From Pectinatus brassicae (GTDB lineage: Bacteria > Bacillota > Negativicutes > Selenomonadales > Selenomonadaceae): 49,598 bases of DNA. Positions 18,350-27,826 of the stretch are shown piece by piece (position 1 is the first letter of the stretch; each line of letters opens with the position of its first letter). The stretch covers positions 1 to 49,598 of the forward strand of contig NZ_JACHFH010000023.1 in the NCBI RefSeq assembly GCF_014201835.1, read 5' to 3'. The position numbers were made by a program, and so were the translations under genes. The notes beneath the pieces were generated by a model that did no database searches, was not told where the DNA came from, and saw only the letters and a program-made list of their open reading frames with translations.

Positions 18350-18392
18350 AATGCCGCCTAGCAATATTATATATATTGCTAGGCGGCATTTT
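18350..18392 (-). terminator. Terminator after the cold-shock gene
   Basis: Strong perfect stem AATGCCGCCTAGCAATAT / ATATTGCTAGGCGGCATT with a short loop. The T tract is weak on the minus strand, but the stem is long and GC-rich. Confidence 0.7.
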
Positions 18393-18412
18393 ATATTCGT
18401 ATTCCTATATAA

Positions 18413-18622
18413 TTAGGCAACGCAAACATTTACAGCACGCATTTTGCTGCTGTCACGGCTATCTGGTTCAGCATCGAAGGTTACTTTCTGGCCTTCTTCA
18501 AGGGTTTTATAGCCTTCAACCTGAATAGCGGAAAAATGAACGAATAAATCGCCACTTCCATCATCATTAGTAATGAAGCCATAGCCTTTACCAGCGTTAA
18601 ACCATTTTACTGTTCCTGTCAT
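18413..18622 (-). CDS. Cold-shock protein (CspA family)
   Basis: 69-aa single OB-fold RNA chaperone. RNP1 KGYGFI and RNP2 LFVHFSAI are intact, with the starting [15 protein letters not shown] typical of the family. Start ATG with AGGAGG 8 nt upstream. Preceded by a long leader containing an intrinsic-terminator-like hairpin, so expression is probably controlled post-initiation. Two cysteine/valine residues at the extreme C-terminus (NVCVA) are slightly atypical. Confidence 0.95.
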   Translation of the reverse strand: MTGTVKWFNAGKGYGFITNDDGSGDLFVHFSAIQVEGYKTLEEGQKVTFDAEPDSRDSSKMRAVNVCVA

Positions 18623-18675
18623 CGTATGAGTCCTCCTGAGAATTAAAAAAATATTATATATTCAATAGAGTTAAA

Positions 18676-18797
18676 CTAAAAAACACATGCTCTTGTAAAA
18701 CATCGAATGAATCAATCAATGACTTACAAGAGCATGTGAGTCCGTTGCCAATCTCTGAATACAGCTTTACTATATCATGTAGCTTTTGAATTGTCAA
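18676..18797 (-). promoter_or_regulatory. csp promoter and leader with internal terminator-like hairpin
   Basis: Promoter on the minus strand: TTGACA (18792-18797), 17 nt, TATAGT (18769-18774), near consensus. About 30 nt after the start, a perfect 15-bp stem CACATGCTCTTGTAA/TTACAAGAGCATGTG (18684-18698/18724-18738) with a 25-nt loop is followed by TTTTTTAG. The hairpin lies about 60 nt before the csp start codon, so the gene appears to sit behind a conditional terminator. Confidence 0.75.
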
Positions 18798-19044
18798 ATA
18801 AATATTTGCCCTTTTAGGGCTTTTTTACATTATTTTGTAAAATATTTAAATATAATGTAAATTTTGTTTTTTGTATACATTTTACTTTTTGTCTTGTATA
18901 CTACCAACATAATATTTTATGCTTTCAACAGTGTATTTTTTAAGTTATAATTAAAGCACTATTATATTTTAATCACATACTATCTAATCATGCATATTCA
19001 ATTTACAATAAATATTGTTTCCAGCGAGGAGTAATGTAAACTAT
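18798..19044. other. Divergent intergenic region csp/lysR
   Basis: AT-rich (runs such as ATTTTGTAAAATATTTAAATATAAT). No gene. Probably carries the lysR promoter and autoregulatory site; no specific LysR T-N11-A box could be chosen with confidence. Confidence 0.3.
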
Positions 19045-19929
19045 ATGACTTTACGACATTTTTCAATTTTTATTTGTGTATGCCACGAAAACGGCATAAC
19101 AGCAGCTGCCCGAAAATTACACATCACCCAGCCTTCTGTCAGCCAGGCAATCCGTGAATTAGAAGAACATTATAATATACTATTATTTGAACGTCTGGGG
19201 CGTCGTCTTTTCCTAACAGCTGCTGGGCAAAGATTACTAACGTATGCCCAAAACATCATTCATCTTAATCTGCAAACCGAAGAAGCAATGCATTCTTTTA
19301 ATGCCACTGGCAAAATCCGTGTTGGTGCCAGTATAACTATTGGCGAATCGTTATTAATAGATGTATTAAAGAAGGTTAATACCCAATATCCCCAAGCAGA
19401 AATATTATCGCAGATACATAATTCTGCCGTTCTTGAAGAAATGCTTTTAAACAACAAGCTGGATCTTGCCCTAATTGAAGGCAGCATCCATTCAGACCAT
19501 CTCCAACAGCTTTCCTTCCTGAAAGATGAACTGATATTTATCGCCTCTTGCAATAACCAATTAGCCATAAAGAATGACATCACCCCTATTGATTTACAAA
19601 AACAAAAATTCTTTGTCCGCGAAGCTGGCAGCGGAACCCGCGAATTATTTGAAAAGAACATGCAGGATGCCGGAATACCATATGATATCGTCGGCATTTA
19701 TAACAGTGCTGAAACTATAAAAAAAGCGGTTTCTGCCAATCTCGGCATTAGTGTTATTTCCAAACGCGCTGTACTTACAGAGTTGCATTCCGGTGAATTA
19801 ATTAGTTTTTCTCTCCCTAATATTAAATTCTCCCGTTGTTTTTGGCTTGCCTATCACAAAGATAAATTCATTACTAATCTGATGCAGTCTTTTATTGACA
19901 GCTGCCGGCAAATCCCTGTCATAGTTTAA
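19045..19929 (+). CDS. LysR-family transcriptional regulator
   Basis: 294 aa from the ATG at 19045 (AGGAGT 12 nt upstream); the longest frame starts 30 nt earlier at a TTG with no Shine-Dalgarno. N-terminal winged HTH (MTLRHFSIFICVCHENGITA, then ITQPSVSQAIRELE) and a periplasmic-binding-like effector domain with the E/G-SGTRELFE and NLGISVISKRAV segments typical of the CysL/CbbR-type branch. It stands just before the Mn2+ riboswitch-terC unit on the same strand, but that unit has its own promoter, so no functional link is proven. Confidence 0.88.
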   Translation: MTLRHFSIFICVCHENGITAAARKLHITQPSVSQAIRELEEHYNILLFERLGRRLFLTAAGQRLLTYAQNIIHLNLQTEEAMHSFNATGKIRVGASITIGESLLIDVLKKVNTQYPQAEILSQIHNSAVLEEMLLNNKLDLALIEGSIHSDHLQQLSFLKDELIFIASCNNQLAIKNDITPIDLQKQKFFVREAGSGTRELFEKNMQDAGIPYDIVGIYNSAETIKKAVSANLGISVISKRAVLTELHSGELISFSLPNIKFSRCFWLAYHKDKFITNLMQSFIDSCRQIPVIV

Positions 19930-19940
19930 TTTTTAAACAC

Positions 19941-20101
19941 TTGACATTACTTCATAATTTATGTATATTTAGTTTATATTTAAAAGGGAGTAACTTGATA
20001 GTCATTATCAACATCACTGCTGTAACCAGCTGGTAATGGCGTCGTTCATCGATAAGTGAGACTTTTAATGCACAAATTGTGCATTAAAAGTCTCTTTTTT
20101 T
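19941..20101 (+). promoter_or_regulatory. yybP-ykoY manganese riboswitch with promoter and terminator
   Basis: Promoter TTGACA (19941-19946), 17 nt, TATATT (19964-19969). The aptamer starts with TTAAAAGGGAGTAAC and ends with AAGTGAGACTTTTAA: TTAAAA/TTTTAA close P1, and GGGAGTA and GTGAGAC are the conserved L1/junction elements. Internal segments AACCAGCTGG and GGCGTC match the L3 side. The terminator stem GACTTTTAATGCAC/GTGCATTAAAAGTC (to 20094) is followed by TTTTTTT and shares its 5' arm with P1, giving a switch. The downstream gene is a TerC/YjbE family member, the classical partner. Confidence 0.9.
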
Positions 20102-20194
20102 ATATACAGGATATACTTCATTGCCTATCGAAGACTCTTTTTAATATAAAGCTGCCCGTATACAATATATTTATTCTATATAAGGAGAACTATT

Positions 20195-20857
20195 ATGGAT
20201 TTTATCGCGGCCCTCGGAACAATTATTATTTTAGATTTGGTATTAGCAGGTGATAATGCTGTCGTCATTGCCTTAGCAGCTCGCCGTCTACCCTACAACC
20301 TACGAAAAAGAGCAATTTATGTGGGAACTGCCGGTGCTATAATCATCAGGATTCTAATGACCATCATTGCTGCCTATTTACTGACTATTCCTTTTTTGCA
20401 AGCCATCGGAGGATTATTATTGCTGCCAATTGCCATAAAATTATTGAATCCCAGTGATAAAAACACCTTAACAATAAACTCTGAAGCCAATTTTCTTGCT
20501 GCCGTCAAAACAATTATAATTGCTGATGCTGCAATGGGTATTGACAATGTCCTGGCTATCGCTGGTGCTGCCCACGGCAATCTCCTTTTAGTTGTATTAG
20601 GACTGTTAATAAGCGTCCCCATCATTGTCTGGGGCAGCAATATCATCGCCGCTTATATGAACAGATTTCCCTTACTGGTCACAATAGGTGCCAGCATTCT
20701 CGCTTACACTTCCGGTATTATGATCATCCACGATTTTGCCATAGGCAATATTATCTTGGATTTTAACGAATATTTACGCTATATCCTGCCAGTATTTTTC
20801 ATTATAATAGTAATCACTTCGCCTTATATACTGCGCATTATTAACAACAAGAAATAA
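20195..20857 (+). CDS. TerC/YjbE-family membrane protein (likely Mn2+ export)
   Basis: 220-aa polytopic protein with about seven helices. Acidic membrane residues characteristic of the family are present: LDLVLAGDNAVVIALA in helix 1 and IADAAMGIDNVLAIAG in the fourth. The YjbE subgroup is typically behind yybP-ykoY riboswitches, as here, and homologues export Mn2+ or metallate exported enzymes. Start ATG with AAGGAGA upstream. Monocistronic. Confidence 0.92.
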   Translation: MDFIAALGTIIILDLVLAGDNAVVIALAARRLPYNLRKRAIYVGTAGAIIIRILMTIIAAYLLTIPFLQAIGGLLLLPIAIKLLNPSDKNTLTINSEANFLAAVKTIIIADAAMGIDNVLAIAGAAHGNLLLVVLGLLISVPIIVWGSNIIAAYMNRFPLLVTIGASILAYTSGIMIIHDFAIGNIILDFNEYLRYILPVFFIIIVITSPYILRIINNKK

Positions 20858-20980
20858 AGACAATCTTAGTCCAAACACAATACATCAATGCTCTACTACC
20901 AAATATCTTGCTGCAAATCTCAGTTTCTTACTACCTGACTCTCCACGCAATAAATGACCAAGCTTTACCATCACAAAAAT

Positions 20981-21026
20981 GAGGCTGATACACATATTTA
21001 GTAATGCGCACCAGCCTCTATTTTTT
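20981..21026. terminator. Terminator hairpin of recurring family
   Basis: GAGGCTGATACACA..TGCGCACCAGCCTC followed by T-rich sequence on the plus strand; related in sequence to the hairpins at 12090 and 28945. Lies between convergent terC and the secreted-protein gene. Confidence 0.75.
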
Positions 21027-21032
21027 CGTATA

Positions 21033-21686
21033 TTATTTTTTCTTAGTTGTTTTTTTACTTGTTTCGGTTTTATTATCAGTTGTCTTAACATCAGCACTTA
21101 CTTCTTTAAAGGACATTAATCCATTTTGATAATCCGTCATATCCTGCTTATCTACAGCCTCAGATGCAAAAAACGTTATAACATAGTTGGTTTTTTGCCC
21201 TTGAATATATGTATCAATTCGCTGGCTTGTGTTTTGCTGTGGCTTTTTATCATTTTTTCCATCTTTATTCGAATCAACATATACTTCCTTAGGCCATACA
21301 GCATACATAACTTTATGTCCATTTACAGGAATAAATAAAACTGTTTCATAGCCTCTGTTAGCTATTAAATTAGCAGCGTATTTTTCCGAATCAGCCTTGG
21401 TCATTTTATCAAAGTCAGGTATATCCTTTTTATCGAAAGCATTTGTTGCTACTATCCAACCCTTTAATATTGTATATCCTTCATTTTTAAATACAAGCAT
21501 TTCGCCTTTTTGGTTAGCATCAATCAAAGGAATTGCTCCCAATGGTTTTTGCGGACACTCAATACTATATCCATATTCTTTGCTGGTATATGTATATGCT
21601 GAGGCCTGTGCCGGCAATATTGTGCCCACTGCAATGGACAGACAGAAAACGCCTACCAATGTTTTTACTATGTTTATCAATTTCAC
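21033..21686 (-). CDS. Uncharacterised exported protein
   Basis: 217 aa from a GTG start at 21686 with AGGAGG 7 nt upstream; the longer frame lacks a ribosome-binding site. A clear Sec signal peptide ends ILPAQASA, then YTYTSKEYGYSIECP. The mature part has alternating beta-strand-like stretches, a Ca2+-loop-like DSNKDGKNDKK segment and a Lys/Thr-rich tail (KTETSKKTTKKK). The YGYSIECP start resembles small exported proteins of diderm Firmicutes. Function not recognised. Separate from the RND operon upstream. Confidence 0.7.
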   Translation of the reverse strand: MKLINIVKTLVGVFCLSIAVGTILPAQASAYTYTSKEYGYSIECPQKPLGAIPLIDANQKGEMLVFKNEGYTILKGWIVATNAFDKKDIPDFDKMTKADSEKYAANLIANRGYETVLFIPVNGHKVMYAVWPKEVYVDSNKDGKNDKKPQQNTSQRIDTYIQGQKTNYVITFFASEAVDKQDMTDYQNGLMSFKEVSADVKTTDNKTETSKKTTKKK

Positions 21687-21800
21687 TGTAATTCCTCCTG
21701 TTAATAACCAGTAATATATTCCTTTACAAAAAAATATAGGGATGCTATACACCCCTATATTCATATCATATTTTAATTCAGCAAAAAAGTCAATTACAAA

Positions 21801-24800
21801 TTACATATATTCGTCAGGATTTTGTTTTTTATGGACTTTATGTTTGCGGGCAAATAATGATGCTACTTTTTCTACTACCACAAACATAACCGGTATAAGG
21901 AAAACCCCTACAAGTGTGGCCACAAACATTCCGCCTACAACTGCAATCCCCATATTATTACGGGCTGCAGCACCAGCACCAGTAGCAATCGCCAACGGCA
22001 GACACCCAATGATAAATGCCAGTGAAGTCATTAATATTGGCCGCAAACGCAGTCTGGCTGCTTCCAAAGCCGCCTTCAGCACTGACATCCCCGTATCAAC
22101 CCTGACTTTCGCAAATTCAACAATAAGTATTGCATTTTTTGCCGACAGGCCAATCAGCATGATAACACCTATCTGCATATAAATACTATTTTGTTGATTT
22201 GTTATATATTCCGACAGCAATGCCCCAAATATACCAACAGGAACCGACAATAATACTGCATATGGCACACTCCAGCTTTCATACAGTGCTGCCAAGCATA
22301 AAAAGACAAATACCAATGCTAATATCATAACCTGTGTCGTAGTATTACCTGCTGCTTTTTCTTCACGGCTTTGTCCTGACCACTCAATCTGGAAACCAGA
22401 TGGTGCTATCTGGTTTGTCACTTCTTCAATAGCATTCATCGCTTGTCCAGAACTATAACCATCGGCTGGATTCCCCTGGATAGTTATACTTTTTGCCGCA
22501 TTAAAACGGGAAATTACCGATGCCCCAGTTTCTAATTTAGGCTTTAACAATGTATTTAAAGGAATTAAATCACCCGCAGAATTTTTTACATAGATAAATC
22601 GGGTAGACTCTGGACCAGTACGATATTTCTTGTCCGCTTGCAGCATAACTTTATAGGTACGTCCAAATAAATTAAAATCATTTACCGGATAACCACCAAA
22701 GTTAACCTGCATAGCCGTAAATACATCACTAAGTGATACATTAAGATTCTTTATTTTTTCACGGTCTAGTTCAAAATCATAAACCGGTGTATTAGTTTTA
22801 AAGGTGGAATAAACGCCTGCCAGCTCTGGGCGCTGATTAGCTGCCGCCACTATTTTCTGCGTTATTTCATTTAATTCTTCATCCGTATGTCCACTCATAT
22901 CCTGCAGCTGCATATTAAATCCACCTACAGAGCCAAGACCAGGCAAGGATGGCATACTAAACGCGATAATAGACGCCTGCGGGAATTTAGCTCCCGTCTG
23001 GAAAGCTGCGCCAATTTCAGCTTTTATTTGTGTCTGCGGTGTTGTTCTTTTACTCCATGGCTCAAGTCCAATGAATAATGTACCAGCACTTGATTTTGCT
23101 GCGCTGGAGCGTATATCATAACCTGATATACCCATTACATTTTTTACGCCAGGAATTTTCTGCATCAATTTTGTATAATCATCAATAACCGCCTGTGTAC
23201 GATTAGCCGATGCGCCTTCCGGCAAATTTATTGATACTATATAAAAGCCTTGGTCCTCATCAGGAACAAAAGTCGACGGCAGTGTTTTAAACAACCAGCC
23301 CATCAGTCCAATGATAATAACAAGGAAAACTACACAGAACTTAGCTTTGCCAATAAACACAGCTACTCTTTTTACATAGCCGCGTGTAATTTTATCAAAC
23401 CAATTATTAAAAGCATCAAAAAACTTAGCTAATTTCCCAGCATGAGCATTAGGATCATGCGGCTTTAATAAAATACCGCATAGTGCCGGTGTCAGCGACA
23501 GTGCCACAAACGCTGACAGACCCATGGAAATTGCAATGGTCAAGGCAAACTGTCTATACAAGACCCCTGTTGTTCCACTTAAAAAAGCTACCGGGATAAA
23601 TACGGATGCCAAAGTAAAAGCAATCGCTACAACCGGCCCGGATACCTCATCCATCGCACGGCGTGTAGCCTCTTTAGCATTGAGTTTATCCTCACGAATA
23701 TGACGCTCCACATTTTCAATAACAACTATCGCATCATCGACAACCAGTCCTATCGCCAGTACCATTGCGAATAACGTCAACGTGTTAATTGAAAACCCTA
23801 ATACCGTAAACGTAGCAAAGGTACCAATAAGTGATACCGGAACTGCCAGCATTGGTATGAGAGTTGCCCGCCATGTCTGCAGGAACAAAAAGATTATAAC
23901 CATAACCAAAAGCAATGCTTCGGCAAAGGTTTTCACAACTTCTACAATGGATTCTTGAATATAATTGGTATTATCAACAATCTCACTATATTTCAAATCT
24001 GGTGGGAAGCTGGCTTCCGCTTCAGTTATTACTTTTTTGACTCCGGCTACAGTCTGCATAGCATTAGCATCATTTGTCAGCATAACACCAATACCTGTAG
24101 CATTTTCACCATTCATTTTAGAAACTATACTGGAATCCTTAGCACCTGTTTCTATTCTGGCAACATCTTTTAATCTTATAAAAGATCCATCAGAATTAGA
24201 TTTTACAATTATATTGCCAAATTGTTCCGGTGTTGAAAGACGTCCTTCAATTCTGCCGGTATACTGGAATTCCTGTTTATCCGGTGTTGGCTGCTGGCCT
24301 ACGCTACCTGCTGGTGCCTGTTTATTCTGCTCAGTAATTGCCGTTGTCAAATCACTTACGGTAAGTCCCAATTCAGCTATTTTATCCGGATTTATCCAAA
24401 CACGCATCGAATAATCCGAGCCGAATACATTAAGATCCCCTACCCCAGAAACTCGTTTTATTTTATCTTTCAAATAAACATCGGCATAGTTTTTAAGGAA
24501 AGTTTTATCATATGTTCCCTTAGGTGATGATAAAGCGAAAATAAATGCCATATCGGTAGACGCTTTAGCTGTCGTTACACCATTTGATTGAACATCGCTT
24601 GGCAGACTGGCATTAGCCGCAGAAATCTGATTTTGAACTTTTACTGAGTCAATATCACCATCTGTACCTAATTTAAAGACAACCTGCAAGCTGTAACTAC
24701 CATTATCACTTGATGTTGAGGACATATAATCCATTCCGTCAACGCCATTTACCTGTTCTTCTATAACCTGCGCAACTGTTTCATTTATAACACTGGCATT

Positions 24801-24956
24801 AGCACCATTATAAGTAGCACTAACCCTGACAGTCGGCGGTGATATCTGCGGATACTGTGCTATCGGCAAACTAAACATTGAAATTAATCCCAATAAGACG
24901 ATTATCAACGATATTACGATAGCAAAAATCGGCCTGTTAATAAAAAATCTTGACAA
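21801..24956 (-). CDS. RND multidrug efflux transporter, AcrB/MexB (HAE1) type
   Basis: 1051-aa inner-membrane proton/drug antiporter, normal family length. N-terminal MSRFFINRPIFAIVISLIIV, the large periplasmic loops, and the helix-4 proton-relay pair in AIGLVVDDAIVVIENVERH are intact. The periplasmic segment VPDEDQGFYIVSINLPEGAS is typical of HAE1 pumps. Fourteen nt separate it from the membrane fusion protein gene, giving a two-gene operon. An outer-membrane channel gene is not present in the window, so it must use one encoded elsewhere. Strong evidence for a diderm cell. Confidence 0.96.
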   Translation of the reverse strand: MSRFFINRPIFAIVISLIIVLLGLISMFSLPIAQYPQISPPTVRVSATYNGANASVINETVAQVIEEQVNGVDGMDYMSSTSSDNGSYSLQVVFKLGTDGDIDSVKVQNQISAANASLPSDVQSNGVTTAKASTDMAFIFALSSPKGTYDKTFLKNYADVYLKDKIKRVSGVGDLNVFGSDYSMRVWINPDKIAELGLTVSDLTTAITEQNKQAPAGSVGQQPTPDKQEFQYTGRIEGRLSTPEQFGNIIVKSNSDGSFIRLKDVARIETGAKDSSIVSKMNGENATGIGVMLTNDANAMQTVAGVKKVITEAEASFPPDLKYSEIVDNTNYIQESIVEVVKTFAEALLLVMVIIFLFLQTWRATLIPMLAVPVSLIGTFATFTVLGFSINTLTLFAMVLAIGLVVDDAIVVIENVERHIREDKLNAKEATRRAMDEVSGPVVAIAFTLASVFIPVAFLSGTTGVLYRQFALTIAISMGLSAFVALSLTPALCGILLKPHDPNAHAGKLAKFFDAFNNWFDKITRGYVKRVAVFIGKAKFCVVFLVIIIGLMGWLFKTLPSTFVPDEDQGFYIVSINLPEGASANRTQAVIDDYTKLMQKIPGVKNVMGISGYDIRSSAAKSSAGTLFIGLEPWSKRTTPQTQIKAEIGAAFQTGAKFPQASIIAFSMPSLPGLGSVGGFNMQLQDMSGHTDEELNEITQKIVAAANQRPELAGVYSTFKTNTPVYDFELDREKIKNLNVSLSDVFTAMQVNFGGYPVNDFNLFGRTYKVMLQADKKYRTGPESTRFIYVKNSAGDLIPLNTLLKPKLETGASVISRFNAAKSITIQGNPADGYSSGQAMNAIEEVTNQIAPSGFQIEWSGQSREEKAAGNTTTQVMILALVFVFLCLAALYESWSVPYAVLLSVPVGIFGALLSEYITNQQNSIYMQIGVIMLIGLSAKNAILIVEFAKVRVDTGMSVLKAALEAARLRLRPILMTSLAFIIGCLPLAIATGAGAAARNNMGIAVVGGMFVATLVGVFLIPVMFVVVEKVASLFARKHKVHKKQNPDEYM

Positions 24957-24969
24957 AATCTCTCACCCC

Positions 24970-26163
24970 TTACTGTTTTTGGCTAGCGCCTGCAGAAGAA
25001 GCATCCTTTATATCTGCACTATTTTGCATTGTCAACCCCAGTTCTTTTGCTGTTGTCATTGTTGGATTTACAAGAACACCATCCCTAACCTTGGTAAGAC
25101 CTTCTACAATCACCTTATCACCAGCTTTAATACCGCTTTCAATAATCTGGTAACTACCAATTTTTTCGCCAAGTTTTACAGCGCGTGATATTGTTTTATT
25201 ATCAGCACCTACTACCATGACAAATGATTTATCCAAAACCTGCTGTACTGCACGTTGTGGAACCAAAATAGCATTAGGCACTGTTTCACCTGTCAATTCA
25301 ACACGAGCAAACATCCCTGGTAATAACAATGTATTAGGATTGTCAAATACTGCTTTTACTGTTAATGTTCCTGTATTATCAGTCATTGATCTATCAACCT
25401 GAGCAACTTTACCGGCAATTGGGTATTTACTGCCATCACTTAGAACAATATTTACAGCAGTACCAATAAATTGCCCGTTAAATACCTGATTGAATTTTAA
25501 ATATTCATTTTCACTCAAACTAAACTGCACATATACTGGATCTACTGCACCAAGTGTAACAAGCGTTGTACTGCCGCCAGTAGCATATGTACCAGTAGCA
25601 ACATCATTAACATCAAGTCGTCCCGAAATAGGTGCCCGAACAATCGTATCATTATAATTTTTCTTTGCTGTATCCACTAATGCTTCATCAGCTTCCACTG
25701 CAGCTTGATACGACGCAACTGTTTGCTGTTGATTTGTATATGTCTGTTCTGAAATTGCATTATTATTTACCAGCTGAGCATAACGCGATAAATCCTGCTG
25801 AGCGTTGCTAAGAGTTGCCTGTGCCTGCGCTAAATTTGCTTTAGCCTGGTTTAATGAATTGATATAATTACCATCATCAACCTTATATAACGCCTGCCCT
25901 GCTGTAACCTGCTCCCCACCATGAATATACTTAGCCACAACTGAGCCTGAAACTCTTGACTGTACACTAACTTCATTTGTTCCTTTTACCGTACCTGCAT
26001 ATTCAAAAGAAAGTGGTGTATTCTGTTGAATAGCTGCCATTGTCTTTACTTGTACAGCCCCAGCAGCCTGCTGTTTATTCGCTCCACAGCCAGCAAATAT
26101 CATTGGCACCGCCATTAATAATGTGCATGCACCGACAAATTTCCTCCAGCTTTTTACCATCAC
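24970..26163 (-). CDS. RND periplasmic adaptor (membrane fusion lipoprotein), AcrA type
   Basis: 397 aa. Signal peptide with lipobox FAGC (Cys26). Then lipoyl-like half VQSRVSGSVVAKYIHGGEQV, a coiled-coil hairpin rich in A/Q/N (AKANLAQAQATLSNAQQDLSRYAQL...), the second lipoyl half IVRAPISGRLDVNDVATGTY, and beta-barrel and proximal domains (VPQRAVQQVLDKSFVMVVG). Bridges the RND pump to the outer-membrane channel. First gene of the operon, divergent from a MarR regulator. Confidence 0.95.
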   Translation of the reverse strand: MMVKSWRKFVGACTLLMAVPMIFAGCGANKQQAAGAVQVKTMAAIQQNTPLSFEYAGTVKGTNEVSVQSRVSGSVVAKYIHGGEQVTAGQALYKVDDGNYINSLNQAKANLAQAQATLSNAQQDLSRYAQLVNNNAISEQTYTNQQQTVASYQAAVEADEALVDTAKKNYNDTIVRAPISGRLDVNDVATGTYATGGSTTLVTLGAVDPVYVQFSLSENEYLKFNQVFNGQFIGTAVNIVLSDGSKYPIAGKVAQVDRSMTDNTGTLTVKAVFDNPNTLLLPGMFARVELTGETVPNAILVPQRAVQQVLDKSFVMVVGADNKTISRAVKLGEKIGSYQIIESGIKAGDKVIVEGLTKVRDGVLVNPTMTTAKELGLTMQNSADIKDASSAGASQKQ

Positions 26164-26301
26164 TTTGTTCTACCCCCATACATTATTAAATAGTCCTTAT
26201 AAATAGTAGTATAATCTGTCTTACACTCTTATAAAAGCAATTGATAGATTTTATCCAAAATATTATTTTACTAACATTTTAATCCGTTATCACATTGAAA
26301 C

Positions 26302-26323
26302 ATAGTAAATAATTATTTACTAT
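26302..26323. promoter_or_regulatory. Palindromic operator between RND operon and marR
   Basis: A perfect 22-bp palindrome whose half is ATAGTAAATAA. For marR a promoter fits with -35 TTTACT inside the palindrome, 17 nt, then TATAGT. A dimeric MarR bound here would block the marR promoter and probably the divergent pump operon. Confidence 0.7.
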
Positions 26324-26392
26324 CAATGAACATTATAGTATAGTATATTTATTGAAAAGTCAATACTTTATTAGAATGAAAGGGTTTATATA

Positions 26393-26824
26393 ATGATTGA
26401 CAAAAATGAAATTTCCAATGATTTTCTTGAAATGCTTTTTTTAATGCGCCATCGTATTTTTCGGCATATTTCCATACCACTTCCTATTAACCAATTTGTC
26501 GTACTATGTATCCTAGAAGATGAAGGCAGTCTGACATTTTCTGAAATTGGCAAACGCTTAGCTATCATTAAACAACAATTATCACCTTTAATAAATCGTC
26601 TCGAAGCTAATGAATTGGTGCAGCGCCTGCCTGATTCACATGATAAACGCCGCACTAACATTAAAATAACTCCCAAAGGTCATGAATTTATAAATCGTCA
26701 CCAATCCATGGTTAAAGAACATCTGGAAAGTGACATGGTAACACTCAGTGAAAAAGAAATCAAAGAACTTGGGCAATCCCTAAAGACATTAATGAAAATT
26801 TTTGGTAAAATAAAAATGTCATAA
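26393..26824 (+). CDS. MarR-family transcriptional regulator
   Basis: 143 aa. Winged HTH with LTFSEIGKRLAIIKQQLSPLINRLEANELVQRLPDSHDKRRTNIKIT, including the family wing D-x-R-R-x. Divergent from the AcrAB-type operon with a 22-bp palindrome between them, so it is the likely local repressor. The downstream dehydrogenase gene follows without a gap and may be co-regulated. Confidence 0.9.
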   Translation: MIDKNEISNDFLEMLFLMRHRIFRHISIPLPINQFVVLCILEDEGSLTFSEIGKRLAIIKQQLSPLINRLEANELVQRLPDSHDKRRTNIKITPKGHEFINRHQSMVKEHLESDMVTLSEKEIKELGQSLKTLMKIFGKIKMS

Positions 26825-26857
26825 ATGACATTTTTATCTTTAGGGAGGACGTTTATA

Positions 26858-27814
26858 TTGCAAAAGCATAAACTTGTAATCATCGGAATGGGAAATGTAG
26901 GTTCAGCTGTATTAGTACAAGCAGTAGCACAGGAATTAGCCGCTGAAATAGTCTGTGTGGATATTAATGAAAAAAAGGCTCATGGTGAAGCTCTTGATAT
27001 GACACATGCTACCCCTGCATTATGCAGCCCAACAGTTAGTGTCCGTTCAGGCGGATTTGAAGAATGTAAGGATGCCGATATTATTATCTGTGCCGGTGGC
27101 CCAAGCATCCTGCCTGACGAAAAACTTGATCGTCTTATTTTGGCTAAACGCAATATAAAGGTCATCACTGATATCATGACTGAAGTTACCACTTATACTA
27201 AAGATGCTATATTTATTATGATAACTAATCCATTAGATATCACCACCTATCTTGCCGCCAGCAAATTTGATTATGCACCGGGCAAACTTTTTGGCACTGG
27301 CACTACACTTGAAACTTTGCGGTTAAAACGCATTATCGCTAATCATTACAATGTAAATGCCAAAGATGTGCAGGGCTTTATGCTCGGTGAGCACGGAAAT
27401 TCAGCATTCCCTGCTTGGAGCACCATCAGTATCGGTGGCGTTCCTTTTAACGAGCTTGATAAGTACTATAATCCCCCAATGCCATTCGATAAAGCTGCTT
27501 CTGCCGATTTAGTAGTAAAGACAGCTTATGATGTTTTATTATCAAAAGGCTGGACTAATACCGGCATTGCAATGGGAGCCTGCTATTTGGCAAAATCAGT
27601 ATTATTTAACAGCCGTTGCATTACCCCTGTTTCGCTGCCATTAAATGGCGAATATGGTCTAAATGATGTTGCTTTAAGTCTGCCTAGTATTATTGGCGAA
27701 AATGGTGTTGAGCAACGCCTGGCTATTAATTTACCTGACAGTGAATTAACTGACTTGCACAAAAGCGCTGACAGTATAAAAACTGTTTTAAAAGCTAATA
27801 ATCTTATCAACTAA
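26858..27814 (+). CDS. L-lactate/L-2-hydroxyacid dehydrogenase
   Basis: 318 aa from a TTG start at 26858, chosen because GGGAGG lies 9 nt upstream; the ATG at 26825 follows the marR stop directly but has no ribosome-binding site. NAD-binding GxGxxG (IGMGNVGSAV), TNPLDITTY, substrate-binding Arg in TLETLRLKR, and catalytic His in GEHGNSAFPAWS. The substrate-specificity loop after AG differs from classical LDH: where LDH has a short loop with Gln102, this protein has GPSILPDEKLDR, three residues longer. L-2-hydroxyisocaproate dehydrogenase or another 2-ketoacid reductase is a fair alternative. Confidence 0.85.
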   Translation: MQKHKLVIIGMGNVGSAVLVQAVAQELAAEIVCVDINEKKAHGEALDMTHATPALCSPTVSVRSGGFEECKDADIIICAGGPSILPDEKLDRLILAKRNIKVITDIMTEVTTYTKDAIFIMITNPLDITTYLAASKFDYAPGKLFGTGTTLETLRLKRIIANHYNVNAKDVQGFMLGEHGNSAFPAWSTISIGGVPFNELDKYYNPPMPFDKAASADLVVKTAYDVLLSKGWTNTGIAMGACYLAKSVLFNSRCITPVSLPLNGEYGLNDVALSLPSIIGENGVEQRLAINLPDSELTDLHKSADSIKTVLKANNLIN

Positions 27815-27826
27815 TTACTTTGGCCA

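Noticed and set aside
20885-21097. Minus-strand 70-aa ORF near terC
   Set aside because: Runs through a terminator hairpin and into the secreted-protein gene; no Shine-Dalgarno and no recognisable domain.
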